This document shows, piece by piece, positions 17,906 through 26,900 of a stretch of 64,000 bases of DNA; position 1 is the first letter of the stretch; each line of letters starts with the position of its first letter. Position numbers and translations under genes: made by a program. The stretch is taken from NCBI RefSeq assembly GCF_006715145.1, contig NZ_VFMR01000001.1, forward strand, positions 1,302,001 to 1,366,000, given 5' to 3'. The notes beneath the pieces were generated by a model that was not told where the DNA came from, ran no database searches, and saw only the letters and a list, made by a program, of their open reading frames with translations. This DNA comes from Microbacterium sp. SLBN-146 (GTDB taxonomy: Bacteria; Actinomycetota; Actinomycetes; Actinomycetales; Microbacteriaceae).

Positions 17906-19285
17906 ATGTCCCGACCGACGCTGATCTACTACAGCGAGGATGCCGGCGACGTCTACGGATTCTGGCAGTGGGTCGACGGGCGACGCTCGGAGCCGCGGTC
18001 GTTCCGCATCGATCGTGCGACGCTGACGCCGCTGCTTCGGGAGCTGCGCGAAGCTCTGCCCACGGCGCTTCCGGGCGAGAGCGTCGTATCGGCGATCCGG
18101 CGGATGCGCACCGTGGGATCGCTCACCTCCCGTTCGCGGGAGCGCATCCTTGCCCGCACGCTCAGCGAGACGCTCATCCCCCCGGCGCTCGCGGCTGAAC
18201 TGGGAGAAGAGTTCGCGGCGACGGGCACGACGGCGCTCCTGCGCATGCTGCCGGCACCGTCCCTCGCGGCGGTGCCGTGGGAGGCGCTCCTCGTCGGCGA
18301 CGATGCGCGTCCTCGGCGACTCGTCGAACTCGTCGACATCGTGGCGGATGCTCCGCTCGGCGTGCACGCCGGACGGTCGCGGTTGCCCGAGCCGTGGAGC
18401 GACGCCGTCGCGTCCAGACCGAGCGTGCACATCGTGGATCCCGGAGCGCCCTCCGCGAGCTCAGGGAGTGCGCGGCGCGTGGGTGCCGTGCTGGCGCCGT
18501 CGCAGCGTCGCGCGATCGCCGAGCGGCATCCCGCGGCGCGACTCGTCTCGACGCGCGCCGTCACGCGCAGTGACCTGTCCGCACAGCTTCGTGCTCATCC
18601 GGCGCCTTCGCGACTGTTCTACATCGGTCACGTCGTCAGTCCCGGCCGCGCATCCGGGGCGACCTCCCTGCTCCTCAGCGACGACGAGTCCATGTACGGG
18701 GTGCTCCCGGTGTACGGGGGTCGCCGACCGTTCAGCGCACTGGACGCGCTCGAGGGCACGATGTTCGCCGACCGGCGGCTCGCCGACGCGGGTCTCGACG
18801 GCGACGATGCCGCGCTCGCCTGGCCGACGGGTCGTCGAGAAGCTCTTCCCGGGCCGGACATCTGGCCGATGCCGCCCCGTGTCGCGCTCATCGCGTGCAC
18901 GTCGGGCGGCGACCTCGAGCACGCGGAGCCGTTCGGCCTCGCCATCGCGTTCATCAATGCCGGGGCCGAGATCGTGACGGCCTCGCGCTGGGCCCTCCCC
19001 ACCGACCTGGCTTTCCGCGACAGCGAGGCGTTCCGGCCGGACATAGACCCGCAACCCCTGCTCGACATGGCGCTCGCCGTCGACAGCGCTCATGTCGCAC
19101 CGGATCCTGTCGCGGCCATCGCGTCGTGGCAGCGGGAGCGCGCCGCCGAGTGGGACTCGCGGGATGACGCGGCGGATTGGCTGTCCCCCGTGACCTGGGC
19201 CGCCCTCACGACCTTCTCGGCACCGGCACGCAGCGTCCTGCCGCTCACGGCCGATGAGGCCTCTCAGATCGCCGCAGACGACTGA
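17906..19285 (+). CDS. CHAT-domain protease (caspase-like)
   Basis: The 459-residue protein fits the CHAT family, caspase-like cysteine peptidases named after HetF-associated TPR proteins. The catalytic histidine is His242 in LFYIGHVVSPG and the cysteine is Cys331 in VALIACTSGGDLEHAEPFGL; both core strands are intact, so peptidase activity is likely. The N-terminal half contains a family-typical PAPSLAAVPWEALLVGD segment. The start at 17906 gives a natural N-terminus (MSRPTLIYY); an ATG at 17894 is possible. CHAT enzymes are often fused to TPRs; here the TPRs sit on the divergently encoded kinase. In known systems CHAT proteases cleave a partner upon activation; the target here is unknown. 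Confidence 0.85.
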   Translation: MSRPTLIYYSEDAGDVYGFWQWVDGRRSEPRSFRIDRATLTPLLRELREALPTALPGESVVSAIRRMRTVGSLTSRSRERILARTLSETLIPPALAAELGEEFAATGTTALLRMLPAPSLAAVPWEALLVGDDARPRRLVELVDIVADAPLGVHAGRSRLPEPWSDAVASRPSVHIVDPGAPSASSGSARRVGAVLAPSQRRAIAERHPAARLVSTRAVTRSDLSAQLRAHPAPSRLFYIGHVVSPGRASGATSLLLSDDESMYGVLPVYGGRRPFSALDALEGTMFADRRLADAGLDGDDAALAWPTGRREALPGPDIWPMPPRVALIACTSGGDLEHAEPFGLAIAFINAGAEIVTASRWALPTDLAFRDSEAFRPDIDPQPLLDMALAVDSAHVAPDPVAAIASWQRERAAEWDSRDDAADWLSPVTWAALTTFSAPARSVLPLTADEASQIAADD

Positions 19286-19336
19286 CTAGACTGGGCGCGC
19301 CCGTTCGGGTGACACCGTGCGGGTGGGAGGAGAGCG

Positions 19337-21076
19337 ATGCCTGTCGTCCTCTCGCATGTGCTCGCCCGGTCGTGGTCATCGATGCCCGACGACGTCCTCC
19401 GGTGCCGGTTGATGACGACGGGTGGACTGCCGAGCAAGTCGATACGCGAGGGCTTCCTTCTCGCTCTGCTCCAGGATGCCGGCATCCGGATCGTCCAGAA
19501 GGAGTTGGCGGGCCGATCCACGAGCCTCATCGACGACAGGCTCGGCGACGACATCGTCCGGGGCCTCGTCGACCATCGTGATCGCATCGTGCAGTACACG
19601 CGCTGGGTCGAGGCCCTCGACGCGATCCGCGACCGTCGCGTCGTGAAAGCCGAGACGGTGCATCGGCTCGCGCGAGACAGTGAGCGGACGGAATCCGGCG
19701 CGATCAGCGCGGAGGATCGGGCCGCCCGCGCACGCGCCCTCATCGCGGATGCCACGTCGGATGGCGCTGTGCTGTCTGCGGAGAGCTTCCAGGCGCTGTG
19801 GAGGGATGCCGCGGCGCGCGACGACCTCGAGGCGATCCTCGAACGCGCGTGGTCCGAACGAGCCGTGACCGACACGGTGTCGACGATGTTGCGCGAATAC
19901 GGGAACTTCCTCATCGCGTGTGCGGTCGATCCGTCCGCCGACGGGGAGTCCCGAGCGGCGGCCGATCAGGCCGCCGACGACCTGTGGGACGTGATCCTCG
20001 ATCGACCGGTCGAGTTCGGAAGCGCCGACGCGCGCCGTCACCATCTCTCGGAGCACGTCGCACCTCGCATGCCCCCACTCGTGCAGACCGGCGCGGGGTC
20101 GAACGGTCACGGCGGCTTCTTCCCCGTCGACCGTGGCATCTCGGAGCGCATCGACCGTCTGCTGCGAGGAGCCGGCGCGCGGATGGGGCTCGGGGGAGAT
20201 GCGCGCGCGGTCGCTGTCACCGTGGTGGAGGCGTCCGCGCAGCCCCTCGGGCTGCCGCACGATTGGGCGGACAAGATCATGGCGATCGGTCAGGTCGCCT
20301 CCTCCCTCATGACCTTCGATCCGCAGAGTCCCGCGGAGGACCGCCGATTCGTCGCGCGGCTCGAGGGGGGACAGCATCGCATCGCCCGCAGTTGGCGTCT
20401 CGCGGTGGCCCGGGCCCGCGCGATCGGCCACCTCGCACACACCGACGACGCGATGGCGTTCTTCCAGTCGCCCGGCGATTACTACGCGGGTCGGTTGTGG
20501 ACGAGGGTCCTCCGGAGGACCCTCGTCTCTCAGGATCCGCCGTCGGCACGGGAAGTGTGGGACCTCGTCTACGGAGCCTTCGTGTCGGCACGGTCCGAAC
20601 TGACCAACGTCGCGGGAATCGTCGAGACGACCAGCATCGACTCCTCGGTTCCGCAGAGGCGCTCGGGAGCCGCGTCGGCTCCGCTCCCCGGCCGATCGGC
20701 AGTCGACGATGTCCTGCAGACGGCGATCCACGAGCGCGGTGCGCGCGAGGTCATCGAGTTCTGGAACGCCGTCGCCCAGCTCCCCCCTCGCACACTCGCG
20801 CCCGCGGACCTCGTCGCGCAGTGGGAGGGTTACGTCCGGGCCGAGCGGGATCGACACGTCGTGGCGACGCCGCTCGCCGGTCCCGATGAGTTCTCCGTGC
20901 CGTTCGAGGCGGCGCGGGCGTGGCTTGCGTTCCGTGGGCCGCTCGACATTCCACCGGCCAGCGGGATCGGTGAAGAGGATGCTGCTCAGCGCCGCTCCGA
21001 GCAGCATCCTGAGCATCGAGCTCTCGGCGTCTCCCGCGACGAGGTCGCCGATCGAGGATGGAGTGAAACCGCATGA
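19337..21076 (+). CDS. Hypothetical protein, 579 aa, of the CHAT/NYN cluster
   Basis: I do not recognise this protein. It starts after an ideal GGAGGAGAG ribosome site. It is soluble and mainly helical, without signal peptide or membrane segment. A His/Gly-rich segment lies around residues 235-265 (RRHHLSEHVAPRMPP, then GSNGHGGFF). The last 42 residues are encoded by a copy of the locus motif plus a perfect 12-bp hairpin, so the protein tail may be a by-product of a regulatory element. Its stop codon overlaps the next start (ATGA). Context suggests a role with the protease upstream and the two proteins downstream. Confidence 0.7.
   Translation: MPVVLSHVLARSWSSMPDDVLRCRLMTTGGLPSKSIREGFLLALLQDAGIRIVQKELAGRSTSLIDDRLGDDIVRGLVDHRDRIVQYTRWVEALDAIRDRRVVKAETVHRLARDSERTESGAISAEDRAARARALIADATSDGAVLSAESFQALWRDAAARDDLEAILERAWSERAVTDTVSTMLREYGNFLIACAVDPSADGESRAAADQAADDLWDVILDRPVEFGSADARRHHLSEHVAPRMPPLVQTGAGSNGHGGFFPVDRGISERIDRLLRGAGARMGLGGDARAVAVTVVEASAQPLGLPHDWADKIMAIGQVASSLMTFDPQSPAEDRRFVARLEGGQHRIARSWRLAVARARAIGHLAHTDDAMAFFQSPGDYYAGRLWTRVLRRTLVSQDPPSAREVWDLVYGAFVSARSELTNVAGIVETTSIDSSVPQRRSGAASAPLPGRSAVDDVLQTAIHERGAREVIEFWNAVAQLPPRTLAPADLVAQWEGYVRAERDRHVVATPLAGPDEFSVPFEAARAWLAFRGPLDIPPASGIGEEDAAQRRSEQHPEHRALGVSRDEVADRGWSETA
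20961..21010 (+). promoter_or_regulatory. Locus motif copy 5 followed by a perfect 12-bp hairpin
   Basis: GCGGGATCGGTGAA (20961-20974) is followed directly by AGGATGCTGCTC (20976-20987), an 11-nt loop and GAGCAGCATCCT (20999-21010). The element lies inside the end of the 579-aa gene, 98 nt before the next start at 21073. A hairpin this strong could attenuate or stabilise the downstream mRNA. Confidence 0.5.
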
Positions 21077-22371
21077 CCGTTCTGACTCTGCGCCGCCATG
21101 GCGTTTCCACGATCGTGGAGCCCGAGCGTTCCGCGCGCGTCGACGACATCACGACGGTGCGGCTCGGGCTCTCGGGGGGCGCGCTCGTCTTCGATGTGAC
21201 CGACGCCGATTCCCTTCCCCGCGTCGAGGTCTTCGATATCGACGCCGCGTCCTGGTGGCTCTTCTCCGTGTACGGCTACGCAGCGGCGGAGCGCATCGTG
21301 GAGTTCGCTCACGCCGCAGACGACGGGCACGAGGAGCCCGCGGCCGAGGAGCTGGCCGGTGAGCGCGGCCCACGCCTCGACTCCCTCCTCCGGCTTGCGC
21401 TCGCACTGTGGATGCGACGCTGGTGGCCGACCCCGTCTGCCGCTGTCCCCGAACTGACGGAGTGGCTGCTCGACGCCGAAGCGGGGGTCCTCGCCGACGA
21501 TCTCGAGATCGCTCTCGACCGCGACCGCGCTCTCGCCGAGCGCCTGCTCGCCCCGCATCTCGAGCGGATGGCGGCGAACCTCGCCGCCCACGATGCTCGT
21601 CTCGACGCGAGCCCCGTCGACGCGCGTATCGACCAGGTCCTCCGGGCGGCCGCCGCCGTCGCGCTCGATGTCGTCGACCCCGCTGAACCCGGTTTCGACG
21701 GACTCGACGCGATCGACCGGGCGGTCCGGCATGCCGACGACCTGACGACGCGACTGCGATCGGGACTCGCCGACGACGACGCGCTCGCCGCGGCGATCGA
21801 CGCCATCGTGAACGCCGGTCTCGAATCCAGCGAACCCGGCGAGGAACACGAGATCTATGCGCTCGCCGCGGGAGACGATGACGAGGGGTCGCTCGTCCAG
21901 CGCGGATCTGCCCCCGTCGACCCTCGCGCTGTCGCGCCGCGCATCCTGTCGACGGCCGATGACGCGATCGTCTGGGAAGTGCATGCGACGGCGGGAGGCC
22001 TGCGATGCGACGTCACCGTGCAGACGTCGCCCGCAGCGGAACTGGCGAAGATCGGCCGGTTCTTCGCGCGCGTCGATCAGGACGGTTCGTCCTCCGTCGT
22101 CGCGCTGCAGCGACTCGGCGGGCAGCTGCACGGAGAAGTGTGGCTCGATGCCTCGATCGGAGATCGCTCGCTCGTGGTCACCGTGTATGACGGGATCGAC
22201 GGATTCGACGGCGTCGCCCCGCGTTCCGCCGATCTGCGCGCCCGCGAGCGAGACGCGATCGCGCGCATCATCGGCGCGCGAGCCCGCGTCGCGTCGGCGG
22301 GACCACAGGACGGATGGCAGGGACCGTTCGCCGCTGAACTGGGCGCGTCGGCGAAGGTCCCGCTGCAGTGA
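21073..22371 (+). CDS. Hypothetical protein, 432 aa, of the CHAT/NYN cluster
   Basis: I do not recognise this protein. It overlaps the upstream stop codon by 4 nt and the downstream start by 4 nt, so three genes are translationally coupled. The N-terminal 60 residues are beta-rich (TTVRLGLSGGALVFDV). The middle is Ala/Asp/Glu-rich and helical. The C-terminal 130 residues look like a second beta-rich domain (IVWEVHATAGGLRCDVTV). It is very acidic, with no signal peptide or membrane helix. It probably works with its neighbours, but nothing in the sequence fixes a function. Confidence 0.7.
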   Translation: MTVLTLRRHGVSTIVEPERSARVDDITTVRLGLSGGALVFDVTDADSLPRVEVFDIDAASWWLFSVYGYAAAERIVEFAHAADDGHEEPAAEELAGERGPRLDSLLRLALALWMRRWWPTPSAAVPELTEWLLDAEAGVLADDLEIALDRDRALAERLLAPHLERMAANLAAHDARLDASPVDARIDQVLRAAAAVALDVVDPAEPGFDGLDAIDRAVRHADDLTTRLRSGLADDDALAAAIDAIVNAGLESSEPGEEHEIYALAAGDDDEGSLVQRGSAPVDPRAVAPRILSTADDAIVWEVHATAGGLRCDVTVQTSPAAELAKIGRFFARVDQDGSSSVVALQRLGGQLHGEVWLDASIGDRSLVVTVYDGIDGFDGVAPRSADLRARERDAIARIIGARARVASAGPQDGWQGPFAAELGASAKVPLQ

Positions 22372-23513
22372 CGGCGGAAGCCTTCTTCGACGCCGAGAAC
22401 GTCTTCTACGGACTCAATGCGCGTCAGCGTCCCGCGGAAGAGCCGCTCACCATCCAGGAGTCCCTCTTCGGGGCGGTCGAGGGAACGACACGAGCGGGTG
22501 ACCTGCGAACGCTTCTGCGTGTCGTCGACCTCATCGTCGACTGGTTCGAACGGGAGTCCGGCACGACTCTCACGCGCATCGACACCTATGGCAAGCCGCA
22601 GGATCCTGCCGTCATCGCTCTCTTGAGTGCTCTCAGCGCCGACGACGACACCTTCGCGCGCGTCCTCGGCAGTCAGATCATCGAGCCGCGCGTCGATCGC
22701 AACATGCTGCTCGCCGTCTTCCGGCGACGGGGGACGACCGTCGTCCATCACTCGGTCGGCGTCGAGAAGCATGCCGCGGAGACGGTCATGGTCGAGGAGC
22801 TCCGTGTCCGACTCGCGTCACCGGACCGGGTCGGGACGTACCTTCTGGGAGGCGAGGACCACGACGCGCTGTTCCCCGCGGATCACCTCAGTGTCGCTGA
22901 CCCCGGTGTCGAGTTCTGGTTCGTCGTGCCGGTCGGGAGCGCCGCGTGGCGCCGCGCGCATCGGTTGGGTAGCTATCGACACCTGGACGAACGCAGATTC
23001 GCCGCCATCGGCGAGATCATCGCGGCCGCCGCCGTCGCTCATGGCGCACCGCTGGATGCTGAGCGGGATGCGGACCGTCGGCGGATCACCGCGACGATCG
23101 CGCGGGCGCAGCGCGATGCACGCGCCGTCGATGACGACGGCGTTCCCGATCATGTCGGGGAGCGACTGGCCGCACTGATCGGAGTCCATGAGGCAGCCCT
23201 CGCCCATACGGCCGTCGGGTCCTCCCGCTGGCGTGAAGGCATCGGAGATGTGTGGCTGCAAGACGCGGTCGATCGGCATATGAGCTCCGTCGCGGGCGAG
23301 AGTGAGCTCGCTGCGATGCGACGGTCGGGGATCGCGGGAGGTCGCGCCGCGCAACTCGTGCGCCAGTGCGGCATCCTTCAAATCCAGTCCGACGAAGCCG
23401 GTTCCGGATCCGCGGCGCTCCTGGCCTACCTCTCCCGGATGAATGCGGTGTTCGGCTACACGACGGCGATCTCCGCCCTCGCGACGGTCGTTCTGCGATC
23501 GTCTGCTGCCTGA
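22368..23513 (+). CDS. NYN/PIN-like nuclease-domain protein
   Basis: The 381-residue protein starts at a GTG overlapping the upstream stop. The N-terminal FFDAENVFYG (6-15) matches the first conserved acidic strand of NYN (PIN-like) RNase domains. A helix with EKHAAETVMVEEL (133-145) resembles the second conserved segment, and YLLGGEDHDALFP (158-170) the LvSgDsDf segment. Spacing is right for NYN, though the residues diverge, so catalytic competence is uncertain. The C-terminal 200 residues are helical and unrecognised. NYN domains cut RNA and are common in conflict and RNA-processing systems. It closes the forward cluster; a bidirectional terminator follows. Confidence 0.6.
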   Translation: MTAEAFFDAENVFYGLNARQRPAEEPLTIQESLFGAVEGTTRAGDLRTLLRVVDLIVDWFERESGTTLTRIDTYGKPQDPAVIALLSALSADDDTFARVLGSQIIEPRVDRNMLLAVFRRRGTTVVHHSVGVEKHAAETVMVEELRVRLASPDRVGTYLLGGEDHDALFPADHLSVADPGVEFWFVVPVGSAAWRRAHRLGSYRHLDERRFAAIGEIIAAAAVAHGAPLDAERDADRRRITATIARAQRDARAVDDDGVPDHVGERLAALIGVHEAALAHTAVGSSRWREGIGDVWLQDAVDRHMSSVAGESELAAMRRSGIAGGRAAQLVRQCGILQIQSDEAGSGSAALLAYLSRMNAVFGYTTAISALATVVLRSSAA

Positions 23514-23538
23514 CCGCCCGCCCGGTAGAGGACGGGGG

Positions 23539-23574
23539 CGTCGGGTGCGCGCCCCCCGCAGCGCGCACCCGACG
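23539..23574. terminator. Bidirectional terminator hairpin
   Basis: A perfect 14-bp inverted repeat (23539-23552 and 23561-23574, starting CGTCGGGTGCGC) with an 8-nt loop sits between two convergent genes, the expected place for a shared terminator. There is no U-tract, as is usual in high-GC actinobacteria. Confidence 0.7.
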
Positions 23575-23579
23575 TCGGG

Positions 23580-23687
23580 TCAGGAGCCGGAGAGCGGCGC
23601 CCCGCAGCCGACGCACGTGCGATTGGCGACGTTGTTCTTCGTGCCGCACGTCGCGCACGTGCGCGCTTCCTTCTGGGCCTTGTCCAT
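23580..23687 (-). CDS. Zinc-ribbon microprotein, 35 aa
   Basis: The tiny reverse-strand gene has a near-ideal ribosome site (GGGAGGTGG) before its ATG at 23687. The 35-residue product carries CxxC at 11/14 and CxxC at 25/28 (CATCGTKNN then TCVGCG), a single zinc ribbon with a basic N-terminus. It is too short for most gene finders. It has its own motif-and-hairpin leader with the sequence shared across the locus, which links it to the same regulation. Such ribbons often bind RNA or other proteins; no target is known. Confidence 0.75.
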   Translation of the reverse strand: MDKAQKEARTCATCGTKNNVANRTCVGCGAPLSGS

Positions 23688-23701
23688 GTTCCACCTCCCT
23701 C

Positions 23702-23731
23702 GATCGGTGTCGTAAGAGACACCGATCCCGC
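23702..23731 (-). promoter_or_regulatory. Leader with motif copy 6 and a 10-bp hairpin
   Basis: On the reverse strand the motif GCGGGATCGGTGTC (23731-23718) overlaps a perfect hairpin: GATCGGTGTC pairs with GACACCGATC (23702-23711 with 23718-23727, 6-nt loop). It ends 30 nt before the zinc-ribbon ATG at 23687. This is the only reverse-strand copy, and it keeps the distance to the start codon. Confidence 0.55.
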
Positions 23732-23754
23732 TGACAGGACCGCTGACCTGCTAC

Positions 23755-23774
23755 CGGTGCGGTGCGGTGCGGTG
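23755..23774. repeat. Pentanucleotide tandem repeat (CGGTG)x4
   Basis: Four perfect copies of CGGTG lie upstream of the zinc-ribbon gene (reverse strand). Such short tandems can change copy number by slippage and alter promoter spacing; the effect here is unknown. Apart from this, the leader hairpin at 23702-23731 and the promoter at 23910, I see no gene in 23688-23991. Confidence 0.7.
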
Positions 23775-23909
23775 AGAGTGTGCCGATCAATCGCCCGGCG
23801 ATCGCCGCAGAGTGAAAATGTCTATCCTCTCAACGATGTAACCGCCGCGCCTCTCGATCCGGGCAGAAGCGACGCAGAGCCCCTGTGATGTCGAGGAATC
23901 TAATTACTC

Positions 23910-23939
23910 TTGACAAACAACAAAAGCCGTCGATACCGT
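23910..23939 (+). promoter_or_regulatory. Promoter with overlapping putative ROK operator
   Basis: TTGACA (23910-23915), an 18-bp spacer and TACCGT (23934-23939) form a promoter about 53 nt before the GTG at 23992. The spacer starts with AACAACAAA, like half of the operators of XylR-type ROK repressors. A CAGCG/CGCTG inverted repeat covers the expected transcription start. The same TTGACwAACAACAAA stretch recurs at 31019. Confidence 0.5.
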
Positions 23940-23991
23940 CAGCGTAACGCTGTCAGTGTCGACCGAAGGATGATCGACGCCGGAGCGCCAA

Positions 23992-26900
23992 GTGACCATC
24001 GACATCCAGGAGCACATGGTGCACAGAGCAGTCCATCACCCGCGCAACAGAACCAGGGCGACCGCCCTCGCGACGACGATCGCCGTCGTCGCGGGGCTCG
24101 CCCTGCCTGCCTTGTGGGGCAACCCAGCGGCGGCGCAGACCGCCCCGACCGAAACGAGCGCGGCGCTCGCCGCGGAAGCCGCCCCCGACTATCGAGTCCT
24201 CGTCTTCTCGAAAACGGCCGGTTTTCGACACGGATCGATTGCGCCCGCGAACACGCTGATCGCCGACCTCGCGGAAGAGAACAACTTCGAAGCCGTCTTC
24301 ACCGAGGACTCGAGCGTCTTCGGTCCCGACAACGCCGAGGAGCTCGCGCAGTTCGATGCGGTCGTCTTCAACTCGACCACGGGGGATGTCCTCACGGGTG
24401 AGCAGCAGACCACCTTCGAGGAGTACATCCGGGGAGGCGGCGGCTTCGCCGGCATCCACGCGGCGAGCGACACCGAGTACGACTGGTCCTTCTACGGGGG
24501 CCTCGTCGGCGGATACTTCAACGGACACCCTGCACCCCAGCAGGCGACGGTGAAGATCGAAGACAAGGTCAACCCGTCGACGGCCCATCTGACCGGCGAC
24601 ACCTGGGTGCTCGAGGACGAGTGGTACAACTTCCGCAACTTCACGCGCGACAACGTGCACGTCCTGCTCTCGCTCGACGAGAAGTCGTACACGGGCGGGT
24701 CGATGGGCTTCGACCACCCCATCGCGTGGTGTCAGGCCGACTATGAAGGCGGGCGCTCGTGGTACACGGGACTCGGGCACATCGAGTCGAACTACCTGAT
24801 CCCGGCCTTCCGCCAGCACGTGCTCGGTGGCATCGAGATCGCCGCGGGCGTCGTGCCCTCCGGCTGCTCGGCCACGCAGAGCGAGAACTACGAGAAGATC
24901 ACGCTCGACGACAACACGCAGAACCCGATGGCGATGGACATCGCGCCTGACGGCACCGTGTTCTTCGCCGAGCGCAACGGACGTCTCCAGCAGATCGACC
25001 CCGCAACGCGCTCCACGTCGACCGCGCTGACGCTCTCGGTCACTCAGGCCAACGAGGACGGACTTCTCGGCGTCGTTCTGGACCCCGACTTCTCCACGAA
25101 CGGCTGGGTGTACCTGTACTACGCACCCAACGACGTCGGTGCGGACGGTCCGCACAACCGCCTCTCGCGATTCACCTACGACTTCGCGTCCAAGACGGCG
25201 GCGGCGTCGAGCGAGAAGATCCTGCTCAAGGTCACGACACAGCGCAACACCTGCTGCCACGCGGGTGGCGACATGCTGTTCGACAACGACGGCAACCTGA
25301 TCCTCGCAACGGGCGACAACACGAACCCGTTCGAGTCCGACGGATACGCGCCGATCGACGAGCGCACCGGCCGTGCGGACTACGACGCACAGCGGACGTC
25401 GGCCAACACGAACGATCTGCGCGGCAAGGTGCTGCGGATCACGCCTCAGGCCGACGGCACGTACACCGTGCCCACGGGCAACCTGTTCGCCGAAGCATCC
25501 GACACGCAGAGCAAGACGCGTCCCGAGATCTACGCCATGGGATTCCGCAACCCGTTCCGCATCGGACTGGACCCCGCGACGAACCACCTCTTCGTGGCTG
25601 ACTACGGTCCGGACGCGGGGTCGGCGAACGCCAACCGCGGCCCGGGCGGCACCGTCGAGTGGAACATCGTCGACGAACCGGGCAACTACGGCTGGCCGCT
25701 GTGCGTCGGGATCAAGTGCTACCGCGACTACAACTTCGCCTCGGGCGTCTCTGGTGCTGCCTTCAACCCGGCTGCTCCCGTCAACGACAGCCCGAACAAC
25801 ACCGGCCTGACGAACCTGCCCCCTGTGATCCAGCCGGAGTGGTGGACGGAGAACGGCCTGGCCGCTCTCTACCCCGAGATCGGCGGAAGCGGCGCGCCCA
25901 TGGGCGGGCCGGTCTACCGGTACGACCCCGACCTCGAGTCCGACGTCAAGTGGCCCGAGTACTGGGATGGCAAGGCCATCTTCGGTGAGTGGAACCAGGG
26001 TCGTCAGTACTCGATCCAGCTCGACGAGGAGACCGGAACCGAGATCGTCGACATCAACCGGATCCTTCCTGGCATCTTCGATGGCGGTGGTGAGTGGCAC
26101 CGTTCGATGGACTTCGAGTTCGGCCCGGACGGCGCGCTCTACGTCATCGACTGGGGTTCGAGCTTCGGAGGCTCCACTGCCGACTCCGGTGTGTACCGGA
26201 TCGACTACGTGCAGGGGAACCCGTCACCGATCGCACGCGCATCGGCCGATGTCACCAACGGTCCTGCCGAGACGCTGACGGTCAACTTCAGCTCGGCCGG
26301 GACGCGACACCCGCTCGCCCTCGACTACACGTTGGAGTGGAACTTCGGTGACGGCTCCGCGACATCGAGCGAGGCCAACCCGACCCACACCTACAACGGT
26401 GCGGGCGCGTACACGGCGCAGCTGACGGTCACCGACACCCTGGGCAGCACGGCTGTGGCCAACGTCCAGATCATCGTCGGAAACGCGGTGCCCACGGTGA
26501 CGATCACCTTCCCGGAACAGGGTGGGTTCTTCGAGTGGGGTGACCAGGTCCTCTACGAGGTCACGGTCGACGATCCGGATGCATCCGGCCCCATCGACTG
26601 CTCGAAGGTCACTGTCGTCGCAGCGCTCGGACACGATTCGCACAATCACGACTTCGGCGAGCAGCACGGCTGCCAGGGAAGCATCCAGACGATCCGCGAC
26701 GCCGGCCACGGCCTCGAAGCGAACCTCTTCTGGGTGATCAACGTGAACTACGTCGACGACGGCGGCGCCGCAGGCGTCCCGCTCACCGGATTCGGCACGA
26801 ACATCCTCAACCCGAAGTACTTCCAGGCGGAGTACTTCGACGAGACGGGTCGCGTCGGCGGAACCGGCGGGGACAGCGATGGCGTTCTCACCGAGACGAC

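Noticed and set aside
4686..23687. Type VII secretion or conjugation locus
   Set aside because: No WXG100 proteins, membrane EccB/D/E partners, relaxase or pilins were found; only single ATPases resemble those systems.
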